Positions 22,705 to 31,244 are shown, counted from the stretch's first letter. The stretch is DNA of 59,675 nt from Polyangiaceae bacterium (GCA_013361525.1 JABFXY010000055.1:1-59675), one strand, 5' to 3'. The notes: a model not told the origin generated them from the letters alone. Translations and numbers: made by a program.

Positions 22705-25626
22705 ATGTCGATGCCGAAGAGCCAAGAACGCCCCCGTCGCCAGGCGGGGGTATCGGCGGAGCCTCCCCTCGTCGCGAAGTCCGAAGGACCGCGCGAAAAG
22801 ATGCAGATCGAGCCGGTACACGGGTGCTGCGGTACCGTCGACTTCGTCCGTTCGGTCCTGTCGATTGCATGGCAATGCCACGATGAAGGCGAGGCGGCAC
22901 GCGTCCGACTCTGGCTGCGTCCCGAAGGCCCCGAGGCCACTTACGAGCTCGACGCGAGGCGCGCCATCTGTCGTTTCGATTTCGGCGCGAACGTCCGGGG
23001 TCGCTTGTGGCTCGTGCTCTCGCGGCAGGGAGCCAGCCTCCACGGCGACATACAGCTATCGGTGTCGGAGGTGTTCGAGGGGCGCATCGCAGACTGGCCC
23101 TTCGCTTCACCTCCCGTGCCGACTCGTCGAGATCCGAACCACGGCGTGGTCGTCGAAAACCCCGTCGAGTGGCGCGACATCTTCCCATTTCTCGTGGAGA
23201 ATAAGCGCTTCGCTCCGCGCGATTGCATCGCCGAGCGCCGGCTGGTCCGCTGTCCCGACGCGGGCACGCTTCCTCTCTACGTCTTGCTCGCGGGGCTCAA
23301 AGGGGAAGCGGGCGCGGCGGCAGCCATGCTCGCGGCGGCCAAGAGCTTCATCGGGACGACACCTCCATTCGTCGCCTATTTGGCGAGCTTGGGCAGCCCC
23401 TATTGCGATTTCGCGGACCTGTGGGCTCGGCTTCTCGAGCTATCCGGTGTCGTAGGGCTCGAGGCGCTGGATACCGTCGTCACTGACGTGCTCGGCGTGA
23501 GCGCCGCCGACTTCCTTGGAGAGAGCGCGGCGATTGCCGTGCGCGGAGACCTTTGGCAGAGCATTGCCGCCCTGGCGCTGACGGCGCCGGTGGCCGATAC
23601 CCTATCCATTCCGAAGCTCGATGCGGGCTCCTTGATCCTCGGGGTCCGCATGTTCGGATTCCTGGACGAGCTTTCGAGGCGCACCTCCTGGCTGAGCGAC
23701 GAACGTCCCCGACGCGAGGCGCTCGCCGCCATCCCGGTGCTCGCAAACGACGTGACGCCGCCCGCGCCCACCGGAAATGCTCCAGGCGGCTGGGTCGAGC
23801 TTCTTGGGGCCGGCAGGCTGAAGACCATTCGCCAGCGTCTCAATGGTTATGACGCCGGCGAGATCGCCTTCACGGTCAATCTCATGCCCCACGAGAGCCG
23901 CGTGCTCACGGATCGGGCCCTCAGCCGAAGCGACGAACGAGCGCGCGAGGCCGATGTGGATACGATCCACGAGGTCGCGAAAGAGGAGACCGAAGGGCGC
24001 TCGGAGCTGGAGAACGAGCTCGCGGACATCGTGGCGGCGCAGACGAGCTGCAAACATTGCGACGACGCAAAAACGTACGCCACGGACGCCCTCTCCTATT
24101 CGCTGCTCGGCACGAACACCGGGACGCTCGGCGACGCCTCTCGATCGGCCTTCGCCGGCGGGACGCTGGCGCAGCGGCTTACGCGCGTCGCGGCCAATCG
24201 AATCGACAGGCGCGCGACGCGGGAGCGCCGGCGCCGCCTCCTCGAAGAGCGAGAGCACGTCTCGCGCGTCGAGATCGACAATCGCACGGGCCCGATGCGC
24301 GAGGTGGGTATCTATCGCTGGCTACGCAAGCTCTATGGGATGTCGCTCATCGATCGCGGCGGCAGACTGATTGTCGAGCTGCTGGTCCCGACACCGGCCG
24401 CGGCTTATCTCGACCTGGTCGACAACGACGCGGGCGTCCCCATCTCCCCACCCGTCGCGCCTTCGAGTTTGACGCCCCCCATCCAGGGTCCTGCGGACAT
24501 CACGGCCACCAACTACTTGTCCTTGCTGACGAGGTACCAGGTGTCCGAGGTCGACCCGCCGCCCGAGCAGGTGCGGGTCGTGACGCAGACCTACCAGAGC
24601 CCCGGGCCGCCCGTGCTCGACGCCGTCACCATCCCGAATGGGTACCAGGCGACGGAAGCGTGGATGACGGTCCTGGTCTCCAATCAGGCGTACACGCTCA
24701 TTGGGGTGCTCGGCGATTGGCTGTTTACACTGCCCGGTACACCCGCGGTCGCGGCGACCCGCTCGGCGCCGGAGACCGACCCGCCGAAAGACTGCCCGGC
24801 GCCGCCGGACCCGTTCGCGCCGGTGACACCGCCTCAGCCGGGCGCCAAGTCTTTGCCGTCGCAGTCGCTGCCGGTCAACCAGGGCGGTCCGAGCACCGGC
24901 AGTCTACCGGTCGCGTTGCTGTGCGGGGCGCCGTTCTATTCGGCCAGCATCGCAGTCTCGTGCCAACTCGTCGACTACGCCGATCGGTATACAGCTTGGC
25001 AGATGGAGGTCTATGCGGCCCTCATGGCCGCCTACGACAGCCAGCTGATTGCATTCCGCGAGACGCGCCGGCGGCGCGTCGAAGACACGAGCCGCGATCG
25101 GCGCCGGACCATCGAGACGGGAGCGCTCAAGTCAGCCGGCCTGCAGATCCTCTGGGCGCTTCAAACGGGTGGCTCCGCGACGGACGAGCCTGCCTATCTG
25201 CGCTTCTTCAACCGAGCCTTCGAATGGAAAGAGATGGCCTACGAGTTCTTTCCGTGGCCATCGGGCGCCCCCCAAACACCGGGCCGCGATTGGCCCGGAG
25301 AGAGGCTCGTGCACCCCGGGTCGGATGTCCTGTTCGAGAGCTTCCTCGCGGCGGGGTCAGCGCGCGCTCTCGTACCGGTGACGCCCTCGAGCGAGCTCGA
25401 TGTTTTGTTCTACCTCGTTTACGGCAGCCTGCCGCCCTGGCGCGCAGGGGAAGTGCCAATCGCGGAGGCACAATTGACCGCGGTCGCCGAGGTGCTCTCG
25501 CCCGACTTCGGCGCCGAGCGCCCGCCGGAAGAACATTGGAGCCTGGAAGTTCCAACTGCTCATCTCATCCTGCAAGACGGCCCGGCCCTGCCGACCTTCG
25601 AGCGGGGGAACGGGACGAGAGCGTGA
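22705..25626 (+). CDS. 973-aa protein of unknown family, cassette core gene
   Basis: The protein has 973 aa with no signal peptide and no convincing membrane helix. Residues 35-130 look like a beta domain with an early CC pair (HGCCGTVDF, VRLWLRPEG, ICRFDFGANV). About 180-400 is mostly helical. About 400-510 is charged coiled coil (ERAREADVDTIHEVAKE, RATRERRRRLLEERE). A distinct conserved-looking block follows at about 531-560 (MREVGIYRWLRKLYGMSL, GGRLIVELLVPTPAAAYL). Next come a Pro-rich beta region (VTIPNGYQATEAWMTVLV), a Pro linker, and a helical C-terminal part (WQMEVYAALMAAYDSQL; YLRFFNRAFEWKEMAYEFF). I cannot name a family; a large structural or baseplate-like role is only a guess. AAAGGAG precedes the ATG. 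Its TGA shares an A with the ATG of the tail-collar gene. Confidence 0.7.
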   Translation: MSMPKSQERPRRQAGVSAEPPLVAKSEGPREKMQIEPVHGCCGTVDFVRSVLSIAWQCHDEGEAARVRLWLRPEGPEATYELDARRAICRFDFGANVRGRLWLVLSRQGASLHGDIQLSVSEVFEGRIADWPFASPPVPTRRDPNHGVVVENPVEWRDIFPFLVENKRFAPRDCIAERRLVRCPDAGTLPLYVLLAGLKGEAGAAAAMLAAAKSFIGTTPPFVAYLASLGSPYCDFADLWARLLELSGVVGLEALDTVVTDVLGVSAADFLGESAAIAVRGDLWQSIAALALTAPVADTLSIPKLDAGSLILGVRMFGFLDELSRRTSWLSDERPRREALAAIPVLANDVTPPAPTGNAPGGWVELLGAGRLKTIRQRLNGYDAGEIAFTVNLMPHESRVLTDRALSRSDERAREADVDTIHEVAKEETEGRSELENELADIVAAQTSCKHCDDAKTYATDALSYSLLGTNTGTLGDASRSAFAGGTLAQRLTRVAANRIDRRATRERRRRLLEEREHVSRVEIDNRTGPMREVGIYRWLRKLYGMSLIDRGGRLIVELLVPTPAAAYLDLVDNDAGVPISPPVAPSSLTPPIQGPADITATNYLSLLTRYQVSEVDPPPEQVRVVTQTYQSPGPPVLDAVTIPNGYQATEAWMTVLVSNQAYTLIGVLGDWLFTLPGTPAVAATRSAPETDPPKDCPAPPDPFAPVTPPQPGAKSLPSQSLPVNQGGPSTGSLPVALLCGAPFYSASIAVSCQLVDYADRYTAWQMEVYAALMAAYDSQLIAFRETRRRRVEDTSRDRRRTIETGALKSAGLQILWALQTGGSATDEPAYLRFFNRAFEWKEMAYEFFPWPSGAPQTPGRDWPGERLVHPGSDVLFESFLAAGSARALVPVTPSSELDVLFYLVYGSLPPWRAGEVPIAEAQLTAVAEVLSPDFGAERPPEEHWSLEVPTAHLILQDGPALPTFERGNGTRA

Positions 25627-26348
25627 TGCCCGTTTTCAGCGACGTGGACGTCGAGGTCCCCGTGGGAGCCGTCTTGCCGTATGCGGGGCCGATCAATACG
25701 GCCACGCGGACGCGCCTCGAAAACCGCGGGTGGCTCGTCTGCGACGGGACGCCCGTGAGCCGCGCCGAATACCCGGAGCTCTATTCGGTCATTCGGCGAC
25801 TCTATGGTTACCCGCCCGACAAGAGCTCCAACGCAGGAATCTTCTGTGTCCCCGACTACCGCGGCGTCTTCCTTCGCGGGCTCAACCGCGATGCCTCCCC
25901 CGCCGTGGATCCCGAGGCCGAGGCCAGGACGTACGCCAACCTCAATGGAACGGGCAATCAGGGAAACCAAGTGGGTTCGCGACAGACGGAGGCGATCCAG
26001 GAGCACGAGCACGAATACGCAGCCGCGTACCTGTCCACGAGCCCGCCCACGCCGGTCAGCGGACCTTCCCCGATGGGAATGATTTATTCGATCCCGCCGC
26101 CACAACCGCCCCCACCTCCGCCGTCGCTCACGCTCGTGACCGGCGTGACCAACACGTCCGAGACGGTCGTTTCGAAGAGCTCGGAATCCCAGCCTGACAT
26201 CGTGGAGACGCGGCCCGTCAACGCGGCCATCAATTTCATCATCAAGTCTAGATCCCGTGTTCGCGACCCGGGTCCCGTCGGTGAATGGGCCGGAAGCGAT
26301 ACGCAGGACACCTGGCCTCCACCGGCGCCGCGCGACACCAAGCGCTGA
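25626..26348 (+). CDS. phage tail-collar-type domain protein
   Basis: The protein has 240 aa. The N-terminal 140 residues match the phage tail collar/short tail fibre fold: VPVGAVLPYAG, GWLVCDGTPVSRAEYPELYSVI, GIFCVPDYRGVFLRGL and VGSRQTEAIQEHEHEYAA. The EHEHEY segment gives an HxH pair; HxH motifs coordinate iron in T4 long-tail-fibre tips. After a poly-Pro linker (about 155-170) a short second domain ends RPVNAAINFIIK, also typical of tail-collar proteins. No other phage genes are nearby, so this is a domesticated fibre-like protein rather than part of a prophage. The ATG overlaps the preceding stop (TGATG), so translation is coupled. Confidence 0.85.
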   Translation: MPVFSDVDVEVPVGAVLPYAGPINTATRTRLENRGWLVCDGTPVSRAEYPELYSVIRRLYGYPPDKSSNAGIFCVPDYRGVFLRGLNRDASPAVDPEAEARTYANLNGTGNQGNQVGSRQTEAIQEHEHEYAAAYLSTSPPTPVSGPSPMGMIYSIPPPQPPPPPPSLTLVTGVTNTSETVVSKSSESQPDIVETRPVNAAINFIIKSRSRVRDPGPVGEWAGSDTQDTWPPPAPRDTKR

Positions 26349-26418
26349 TTGGCCTGCTGGAGCGTGGAACGACGGACGCCCGCGCGTAGCGCGTGCGGTC
26401 CATGAAAGAGAGGCATCC

Positions 26419-27684
26419 ATGGCGACCATATCGATGAAGTTCATCAACCGGCTTTCTGCAAAAACCCACGGCGCCCCCGCCGAGTTCAACATCCAGCGCG
26501 GAAACAACGAGGTCCACAAGCTGAGCGTCGCCCCCGGCGGCGGGACGACGACCCTACCGACAGAGGGGAAAGACGGCCCTTGGAAGGTCTACGCGGCCGT
26601 CGCCGGACAGACCACCAACTCCATATTGGTCGACGACCGGCGCGCCGTGGTCACGTTGAGCCTCGTCAGCGGAGCGCTGGTGTTGGTCGCCGGCTCGGCG
26701 CCGCCCGAAGAGGATGCGGATGAACCCTGCAAACCCGAGGAAGGCGACAGCGGCGGGCACGGTCATGGGCCGGGGCGGCGCGGCGGCGCGGTGTCCTCGA
26801 GCGAGCGGGCCAGCGAGGAGGAGATTCTCGACTACTGGACCGTGGCGCGAAAGAACAGCGCGACCCCGAAAATGAAGCGCGCCGACATCCCGCCGGAGCT
26901 CCTCGAGAAGATTCGCGAACGCAAAGCGAGGGACGCGCGCATTCCTTCGGCGGGCGCGCCGGTCACGTCGCTGGTGCCTTCGGCGTCCCTCGGCGTTGCG
27001 CCCTACGCCGCAGTCGGAAAGCTGTTCTTCCGGTGGAAGGGTGACCCCTATGTCGGCACGGCTTGGGTGATCAAGACACCGACCCTCGGTATCTTCACCG
27101 CCGGCCACAACCTGTTCGAAGACGGCAAGTGGTCGGATATGGTGCTGTTCGACATGCAATACGACGACGGTCACTCCTCCCTCGAAGTGGCGGGGAAACA
27201 GCTTTACGTCGCGGACGCGTGGCACGAGGGTGAGGATCACGCTTACGATCTCGCCGTGGTCGGTCCGTCGAGTGCGCTTGCGGAGAGCACGCCTGCGCTC
27301 GCTTACCTCATGGATATCGACACGCCTGCGAGCTACCGCGCTGTGGGATATCCTGCCCGGCCGATCACAGGCTACAACTTCGACGGCAAGCACATGTGGC
27401 AGAGCGTCGGCGACTCCATCGCGACCGGCCAAGGGTGCGTGTCGGCATACAACAACATGACACAAGGCAGTAGCGGCGGACCTTGGTGCGTACAGGTCGA
27501 GAACAAGTGGTACGCGAACGGGGTCCAGAGCCATCGGCTACAAGACCCGGATGTCGCCCTTTCGCCGGTGTTCACTGCAGCGAAGATCAATCCACTACTT
27601 CGTGCCGCCGGTCTCATCCCAAGGGGTGAGGACCACCCCGCTCGGCACCGGCACCACGACCAGGCAGTGCTCCAACCAGGTTGA
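26419..27684 (+). CDS. trypsin/V8-like serine protease with an N-terminal cassette-specific domain
   Basis: The protein has 421 aa. Residues 20-92 form one copy of the beta unit found twice in each 181-aa paralog (AEFNIQRGNNEVHKLSV, WKVYAAVAGQTT, AVVTLSLVSGALVLVAG). A charged, Gly/His-rich linker and a helical stretch (130-175, EEEILDYW, RADIPPELLEKIRERKARD) follow. The catalytic domain runs from about 190 to the end with a complete triad: His230 (FTAGHNLF), Asp277 (HAYDLAVV), Ser352 (TQGSSGGPW). There is no signal peptide, so export would need another route, or the N-terminal unit may tether it to the paralogs. The IPPELLEKIRER region could be a pro-segment. AGAGAGG precedes the ATG. Its last 71 bp overlap the convergent Crp/Fnr gene. 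Confidence 0.85.
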   Translation: MATISMKFINRLSAKTHGAPAEFNIQRGNNEVHKLSVAPGGGTTTLPTEGKDGPWKVYAAVAGQTTNSILVDDRRAVVTLSLVSGALVLVAGSAPPEEDADEPCKPEEGDSGGHGHGPGRRGGAVSSSERASEEEILDYWTVARKNSATPKMKRADIPPELLEKIRERKARDARIPSAGAPVTSLVPSASLGVAPYAAVGKLFFRWKGDPYVGTAWVIKTPTLGIFTAGHNLFEDGKWSDMVLFDMQYDDGHSSLEVAGKQLYVADAWHEGEDHAYDLAVVGPSSALAESTPALAYLMDIDTPASYRAVGYPARPITGYNFDGKHMWQSVGDSIATGQGCVSAYNNMTQGSSGGPWCVQVENKWYANGVQSHRLQDPDVALSPVFTAAKINPLLRAAGLIPRGEDHPARHRHHDQAVLQPG

Positions 27685-28429
27685 GCGAAACATCGGGCTC
27701 CGCGCGCTCGTGCCGTCGATCATGGGTGTCGGCTCGCGCGAGCGCTCGCAGCGCTTCCAAATCGTGAACGACGATGCGGTCGGCCTCGTGGGTCACGATA
27801 CCCTGCTCCCGCCAGCTGCGTAGTAGCTTGTTCACGCTCTCACGCGTCGCGTCCATCAGCTCCCCGAGCTCTTGTTGCGAGAGCCGAAGGTCGGACACGA
27901 GCCCGTCGCGACTCGGCTGCCCGTACTGCTCGACGATGCTCAATAGGCACTTCGCGAGTCGCGCGTGAACGCCCAAGAAGGAGCGGTCTTCGACGCGCTC
28001 GCTCAATTGCCGTACGCGCCTGGCGAGGACAGCGAGGAGCTTCCTGCTGACGACGGGGTGCGCGTCGAGGAAGCTCGTGAAGTCGCGGTGGTCGATCACG
28101 GCGAGCTCGCAATGTTCGATAGCCTTGACCGTCGCCGAACGCGCCTGCCCGTCGACAGCGGATATTTCACCGATCAGATCACCGGGGCCGATGATACGGA
28201 ACGCCGCGTCGTGAGCGATGCCTGGTGTCATCACCTTGAGCCGTCCACGCAGCACCGCGAAGATCTGCGCGGCCGGCTCCCCCTTCTTCACGATGCATTG
28301 CTTCGGCCGAACGGTGCGCGTCCGCGCCAGCGCAGCAAGCCCCTCGATCTCTTTCGCCGTGAGCTCCGAGAAGAACCAGCTTCGCGCGAGCAGTCTGCTG
28401 AGGTCGTTCGGTATCACACGAGTCTCCAT
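27614..28429 (-). CDS. Crp/Fnr-family transcriptional regulator
   Basis: The protein has 271 aa. The cyclic-nucleotide-binding beta-barrel covers about 15-130 (CIVKKGEPAAQIFAVLRGRLKV, FRIIGPGDLIGEIS, ARSATVKAIEHCELAVI). The long C-helix and a Crp-type winged helix (LRLSQQELGELMDATRESVNKLLRSW) follow. No FNR-type N-terminal Cys cluster is seen, so an iron-sulfur O2 sensor is unlikely. The cAMP-contact RSAT in the phosphate-binding cassette (QARSATVKA) resembles true CRP (RSAxV), so cAMP or a related ligand is plausible. The ATG at 28429 starts the domain; upstream frame sequence is spurious. It is convergent with the protease and divergent from the sigma-54 activator, suggesting local control. 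Confidence 0.88.
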   Translation of the reverse strand: METRVIPNDLSRLLARSWFFSELTAKEIEGLAALARTRTVRPKQCIVKKGEPAAQIFAVLRGRLKVMTPGIAHDAAFRIIGPGDLIGEISAVDGQARSATVKAIEHCELAVIDHRDFTSFLDAHPVVSRKLLAVLARRVRQLSERVEDRSFLGVHARLAKCLLSIVEQYGQPSRDGLVSDLRLSQQELGELMDATRESVNKLLRSWREQGIVTHEADRIVVHDLEALRALARADTHDRRHERAEPDVSLNLVGALPGRGAGAERGGPHPLG

Positions 28430-28554
28430 CCGAGAGAGTCGACGGGGTCGTTCCGGCGTAAACCGCGCACCGCTTACTCGAGGCGGCAGTCTGTCAGGAG
28501 ACCTTTGTCTCGTAGAGAAGTACAGCCACGACTGCGTCAAAAAGCGACGCCGGG

Positions 28555-28570
28555 TGTGACCCGGTTCATA
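28555..28570. promoter_or_regulatory. CRP-like binding site between divergent regulators
   Basis: TGTGA-CCCGGT-TCATA fits the CRP consensus TGTGA-N6-TCACA with one mismatch. It lies 8 bp upstream of the ATG at 28578 and 126 bp upstream of the Crp/Fnr gene. It would let the neighbouring Crp-type regulator repress or tune the sigma-54 activator gene. If it binds there, translation may rather begin at ATG 28620. Confidence 0.45.
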
Positions 28571-28577
28571 GGTCCCG

Positions 28578-30155
28578 ATGGGCGCGATGTTTACGAATGA
28601 CGCGCGGACGGTGAGCCTCATGGACATAAATGTGAATCTGCTTCGAGTCGCGCGCGCCCTTCTTGGTCAGGGGGTCGACGAGAAGGTCGAAGGGAAGGAC
28701 GAACGACGAGCCGTCGAGACGATGCTGGCCTCTTTGGTAGAGGCGACGGGGGCCACGAAGGCGCTCCTCGTCGTGTGCGAGGGCGCGGACTGCAGAGAGC
28801 TCGCGAGGGCCGGCGACGAGCTCGACTTTTCATCGGCAGACAGCGTCGCGCGACGAATCGTGCGTCTAGCCATACAGCAGCGCCGAACGGTGGACTCGAC
28901 GAGTCTCCCGCCGACGAACCTCGATGCCTCCCTGGACGGTGACCCGGTGGTATTGGCGCAGCCCTTCCTCGAAGGGCTCTCGACGTTCGGTGTCGTGTAC
29001 CTCGAGGGAACGGCCCCGTTCGCCGCTGGCACTGCAACATTCCTGAGCGAAGCGATGGACCTCGCCCTGCCGTCGATACGTCACGCTGCAGCTGCTTGCC
29101 ATCGCGGCGCCGAGCAAACCTCCAGCCCGCCGCCGGCCAACCATGACACGCTCGTCAGTTATCCCGAGAGCATCAACGTCGAGGGTATCGTCACCGGTCA
29201 CCCCGAAATGCGCGCGCTGCTCGAGCTCGTCGAGCGCGTCGCCCACAGCCCGGCTCCGGTGTTGATCTTCGGCCCGACGGGGACCGGAAAGGAGCTCCTC
29301 GCGAAGGCGGTTCATCGCAAGAGCGAGCGACGAAATGGGCCGTTCGTCACGGTGCACTGTTCGGCGATCCCGAGCGCCCTCTTGGAGGCGGAGCTCTTCG
29401 GGCACGTCGCGGGCGCGTTCACCGGAGCGCATCGCGACCGGCCCGGCCGAATCGCGACCGCTCACGGCGGGACGCTGTTCTTCGACGAAATCGGCGAGAT
29501 CCCGCCCGAGTTCCAGGCAAAGCTCCTGCGTTTTCTGCAGTTCGGCGAGATCCAGCGTGTCGGCAGCGACCGGGTGGACCGCGTGGACGTGCGAATCGTA
29601 TCGGCGACGCACCGCAACCTGCGGGAGCTTGCCCACGATGGGCGGTTTCGTGAAGACCTCTACTACCGGATCAACACGGTTACGATGAACGTACCCCCTT
29701 TGCGCGCCCGCCGTGCCGACATCCCACTCATCATCGATCATGTCCTCACACGCAACCAGAACGGCGGTGAGCCTCGGCGGTTCTCCCCCCGCGCAGAGGC
29801 GATATTGCGGGGGTACGACTACCCAGGAAACGTGCGGGAGCTGGTTCACGTCGTCGAGCGCGCACGAATCCTCGCCAAAGGGCCAACGATGGATATCGAC
29901 ACGCTGCCCGCGGAGCTTCTGACGTCCGCGCCGAGCGCGGCCGAAGCGGCCGACGCCTTGCCGACGAGCGCCTCCCTCGAGGTCGCCAGAGCGGAGGCCG
30001 TTGCGTCTGCCGAGCGCGACTTCTTGAAGCGATTGATGCGCAACGCGCACGGCAACGTCTCGCGCGCCGCGCGGGACGCGGGAATGCATCGGAGCTACCT
30101 CCAAAAGCTGCTGGCCCGTCACAAGATGCGGCTCGAATCGACCGGCCACGTTTGA
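28578..30155 (+). CDS. sigma-54-dependent Fis-family transcriptional regulator with GAF-like sensor
   Basis: The protein has 525 aa. An N-terminal GAF-like sensory domain spans about 15-170. A complete AAA+ sigma-54 interaction domain follows: Walker A GPTGTGKELLAK, the ESELFGH-like EAELFGHVAGAFTGAH containing the GAFTGA loop, Walker B GGTLFFDEIGE, FREDLYYRIN and YPGNVRELVHVVERA. The C-terminus is a Fis-type helix-turn-helix (GNVSRAARDAGMHRSYLQKLL). It activates -24/-12 promoters; the candidate at 21381 is the nearest. ATG 28620 is an alternative start at the beginning of the sensor domain. It is divergent from a Crp/Fnr gene and followed by an intrinsic terminator. Confidence 0.92.
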   Translation: MGAMFTNDARTVSLMDINVNLLRVARALLGQGVDEKVEGKDERRAVETMLASLVEATGATKALLVVCEGADCRELARAGDELDFSSADSVARRIVRLAIQQRRTVDSTSLPPTNLDASLDGDPVVLAQPFLEGLSTFGVVYLEGTAPFAAGTATFLSEAMDLALPSIRHAAAACHRGAEQTSSPPPANHDTLVSYPESINVEGIVTGHPEMRALLELVERVAHSPAPVLIFGPTGTGKELLAKAVHRKSERRNGPFVTVHCSAIPSALLEAELFGHVAGAFTGAHRDRPGRIATAHGGTLFFDEIGEIPPEFQAKLLRFLQFGEIQRVGSDRVDRVDVRIVSATHRNLRELAHDGRFREDLYYRINTVTMNVPPLRARRADIPLIIDHVLTRNQNGGEPRRFSPRAEAILRGYDYPGNVRELVHVVERARILAKGPTMDIDTLPAELLTSAPSAAEAADALPTSASLEVARAEAVASAERDFLKRLMRNAHGNVSRAARDAGMHRSYLQKLLARHKMRLESTGHV

Positions 30156-30212
30156 AGAGTACCGATCGAGATCGATCCCTCATTGGACTTTCCATATCGG
30201 CGATATGTCGAG

Positions 30213-30233
30213 CCGACGTTCGTCGGTCTTTTT
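30213..30233 (+). terminator. intrinsic terminator of the sigma-54 activator gene
   Basis: CCGAC-GTTC-GTCGG followed by TCTTTTT: a 5-bp GC-rich stem, 4-nt loop and T-tract 58 bp after the stop codon. A short palindrome CATATCG-G-CGATATG (30193-30207) lies just upstream and has no clear role. Confidence 0.65.
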
Positions 30234-30242
30234 CCACGAACG

Positions 30243-30560
30243 TCACCCGCGCCGACGAACGTGCCCAGGTCGAGCGGGCGCGGCGGGGCGTGCCGGGCGC
30301 GGTGGCGGAGCTTGGCGTGAAACCTCGTCGTTCTGGTTCGTGAGTGCTTCATCGATCTCGCGAAATGCGGTGGCGAGTCGCTCTTCGTCTTCTGCCTTCT
30401 TGGCGAGCCGTGCGAGGCGTCTCGCGCTGTACACCAGGCCGGCGACGATCACCGCGAATGCGATGACTGTCCCGATCCACCCGACCTTCATTCGATCGTC
30501 GAGCGTGGAGTCGTCGACCGGGTGTCGGCCCTCCTGTGACTCGAATGCCATGAGCGTCAC
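30243..30560 (-). CDS. small single-pass membrane protein
   Basis: The protein has 105 aa. A short polar N-terminus is followed by one transmembrane helix (VGWIGTVIAFAVIVAGLVYSA, about 30-50), an Arg/Lys/Glu-rich amphipathic stretch (RRLARLAKKAEDEERLATAFREIDEAL) and a Pro/Arg-rich tail. I do not recognise a family. GTG 30560 overlaps the TGA of the upstream membrane gene (GTGA, 30557-30560), suggesting coupling; ATG 30551 is the alternative. It is the last gene of the two-component/membrane run on this strand. Confidence 0.6.
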   Translation of the reverse strand: MTLMAFESQEGRHPVDDSTLDDRMKVGWIGTVIAFAVIVAGLVYSARRLARLAKKAEDEERLATAFREIDEALTNQNDEVSRQAPPPRPARPAAPARPGHVRRRG

Positions 30561-31201
30561 GGCGCGCGCTCCGCGGAACGCACCTCGACGAGTCCGTCGA
30601 CACCGCGCCGGAACATGGTCGGGTCGGGGAGGATTGGAGAAGCCATTGCGACGAGCTGCAGCATCGCCGCGAGCTGGACCAAAAGGATCGCGGCCGGCAC
30701 ACCGAGCCTGACGGCGATGTGCGAGGTGCATCGCGCGCGGAGAGCGAGCCGCACGAACACATATCCGCCGAGCGCCAGTGACACCAGGGCGGTGCCGTCG
30801 GCAAGCAGCGGTCCCGCGAACCGGCTGGAGTGGTAGTAGAGCGCGACCAGCGGCACGAAGGTCCCGAGCACCAGGGACCCCGCGAGCAGACTTCGTGCGT
30901 GCGCAAAGAGCAAGTCGGTGAGGCGTGTCTCGTCGCCGAGGAGCTTCCACGCGACGAGCCCGATGGGCGCGGCCGCAACGGCTGACAGAAGCACGATGAT
31001 TGGAAGTTTGACGAGGTTGGCCACCGCCAACCAGGGCACGCAGCTGCCCGCTGCAGCGCCCCACGCGGCTGCGCAGAGCAGCGCGCCGAGCGTCGAGACG
31101 GCTGCGAGCTGGAGCTTCCTCGACTTCGGCAGCTCGTCGAAGGTCCGGCTCGCGCGGATGAGATCGAAGAGCTTCACGGGCGCGGTAGCAGGTCTGTCCA
31201 T
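30557..31201 (-). CDS. polytopic membrane protein downstream of a two-component system
   Basis: The protein has 214 aa with six probable membrane helices, for example LAAVSTLGALLCAAAWGAA, LPIIVLLSAVAAAPIGLVAW, AGSLVLGTFVPLVALYYH, GTALVSLALGGYVFVRLAL and VPAAILLVQLAAMLQLVAMA. No known family is evident. It follows the histidine kinase gene by 91 bp, and that gap contains TTCAC direct repeats like the CreB/BlrA cre-tag, so it is probably a target of the adjacent response regulator. In E. coli the cre operon also ends with a membrane protein (CreD), but this protein does not resemble CreD in length or sequence. Confidence 0.65.
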   Translation of the reverse strand: MDRPATAPVKLFDLIRASRTFDELPKSRKLQLAAVSTLGALLCAAAWGAAAGSCVPWLAVANLVKLPIIVLLSAVAAAPIGLVAWKLLGDETRLTDLLFAHARSLLAGSLVLGTFVPLVALYYHSSRFAGPLLADGTALVSLALGGYVFVRLALRARCTSHIAVRLGVPAAILLVQLAAMLQLVAMASPILPDPTMFRRGVDGLVEVRSAERAP

Positions 31202-31244
31202 GCGACGGAGCCTGAGACCCCGGGGAGAACCGCGCGTCGAAGCC

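Noticed and set aside
24057..25625. Long open frame upstream of the tail-collar protein, in frame with it
   Set aside because: It runs through the 973-aa gene in another frame, is Arg/Gly-rich and has no domain; only the part from ATG 25626 onwards has the collar motifs.
25626..27684. Prophage remnant
   Set aside because: Only a collar-type protein is phage-like. No integrase, capsid, terminase, sheath, lysis genes or attachment repeats were seen, and codon/base use is like the neighbours.
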